NCBI GenBank assembly: GCA_963576725.1 | Contig: OY755241.1 | Span: 3,724,062 to 3,788,061, forward strand | From: Azorinus chamasolen | Lineage: Eukaryota; Mollusca; Bivalvia; Cardiida; Solecurtidae | DNA: 64,000 nt | Direction of reading: 5' to 3' | In this document: positions 63,896 to 64,000 of the stretch, in pieces | How the letters are laid out: each line of letters begins with the position of its first letter | Numbering within the stretch: position 1 is the first letter of the stretch | The notes under the pieces: model-generated | The model's database searches: none | What the model saw: only the letters and a program-made list of their open reading frames with translations | Told to the model about the DNA's origin: nothing | Position numbers and translations under genes: made by a program

Positions 63896-64000
63896 ATTTA
63901 GACCATTACATCATTGGCTATTTTTAGACCATTACCTCATTGTCTATTTTTAGACCATGACCTCACAGGCTATTTTTAGATCCAACCTCTTTGAATAAAT
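63896..64000. repeat. Tandem copies of a MITE C terminal segment
   Basis: ACC(AT)TTACCTCAT.GGCTATTTTTAG occurs three times in a row (from about 63900, 63930 and 63953) before the element continues into ATCCAACCTCTTTGAATAAA, cut by the window end. Confidence 0.7.

Overview
This is a eukaryotic, AT-rich genomic window that lies almost entirely inside one gene. The gene is on the minus strand. It can be assembled from 24 short coding exons between 63837 and 230, all bounded by GT/AG, with reading phase carried correctly across every junction (4155 coding bases, 1385 codons). Both gene ends lie outside the window: no start codon, promoter, stop codon or 3' UTR was found. The last two exons (1706-1892 and 230-436) closely match my memory of the C-terminal coiled coil of vertebrate centriolin (CNTRL/CEP110). 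I therefore call the gene a centriolin orthologue: a centrosomal and midbody coiled-coil protein. The N-terminal leucine-rich repeats expected of centriolin would lie upstream, beyond base 64000.

Reading in the direction of transcription, 63.8-60.2 kb holds one coiled-coil exon and three short Ser/Thr-rich exons, two of which look like duplicates. 55.1-36.1 kb holds the first coiled-coil block. 35.0-29.1 kb holds four exons of low-complexity Pro/Gly/Ser sequence, including a 1125-base exon. 14.9 kb holds a linker exon. 7.3-0.2 kb holds the second coiled-coil block, which is recognisably centriolin.

The introns are packed with short non-autonomous DNA transposons (MITEs), roughly one hundred copies or fragments. 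I sorted them by terminal and core sequence into families A, B, C, F, H and I (TTAA target, CCC...GGG type ends, piggyBac-like), D (CAGAG ends), E (TA target, CAGTAAAACC ends), G (ends unclear) and J (foldback). Several families share one palindromic centre, GCTCCTATAGGAGC. Nesting is frequent and often leaves duplicated targets, so insertion sites can be read directly. Four larger TA-flanked elements of about 1.0-1.2 kb, one 5'-truncated LINE with an open reverse-transcriptase frame, retroposon-like repeats and two minisatellites complete the content. One minisatellite repeats the splice acceptor of an exon.

The organism is probably a bivalve mollusc. This is inferred from the animal centriolin gene, the intron style and the kind of repeats; I cannot name the genus. 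No bacterial genes, CRISPR arrays, rRNA or functional tRNA genes were seen. No clearly new multi-gene system is present. The novel-looking signals are the repeated splice acceptor, the reciprocal MITE chimeras and the palindromic core shared across families.
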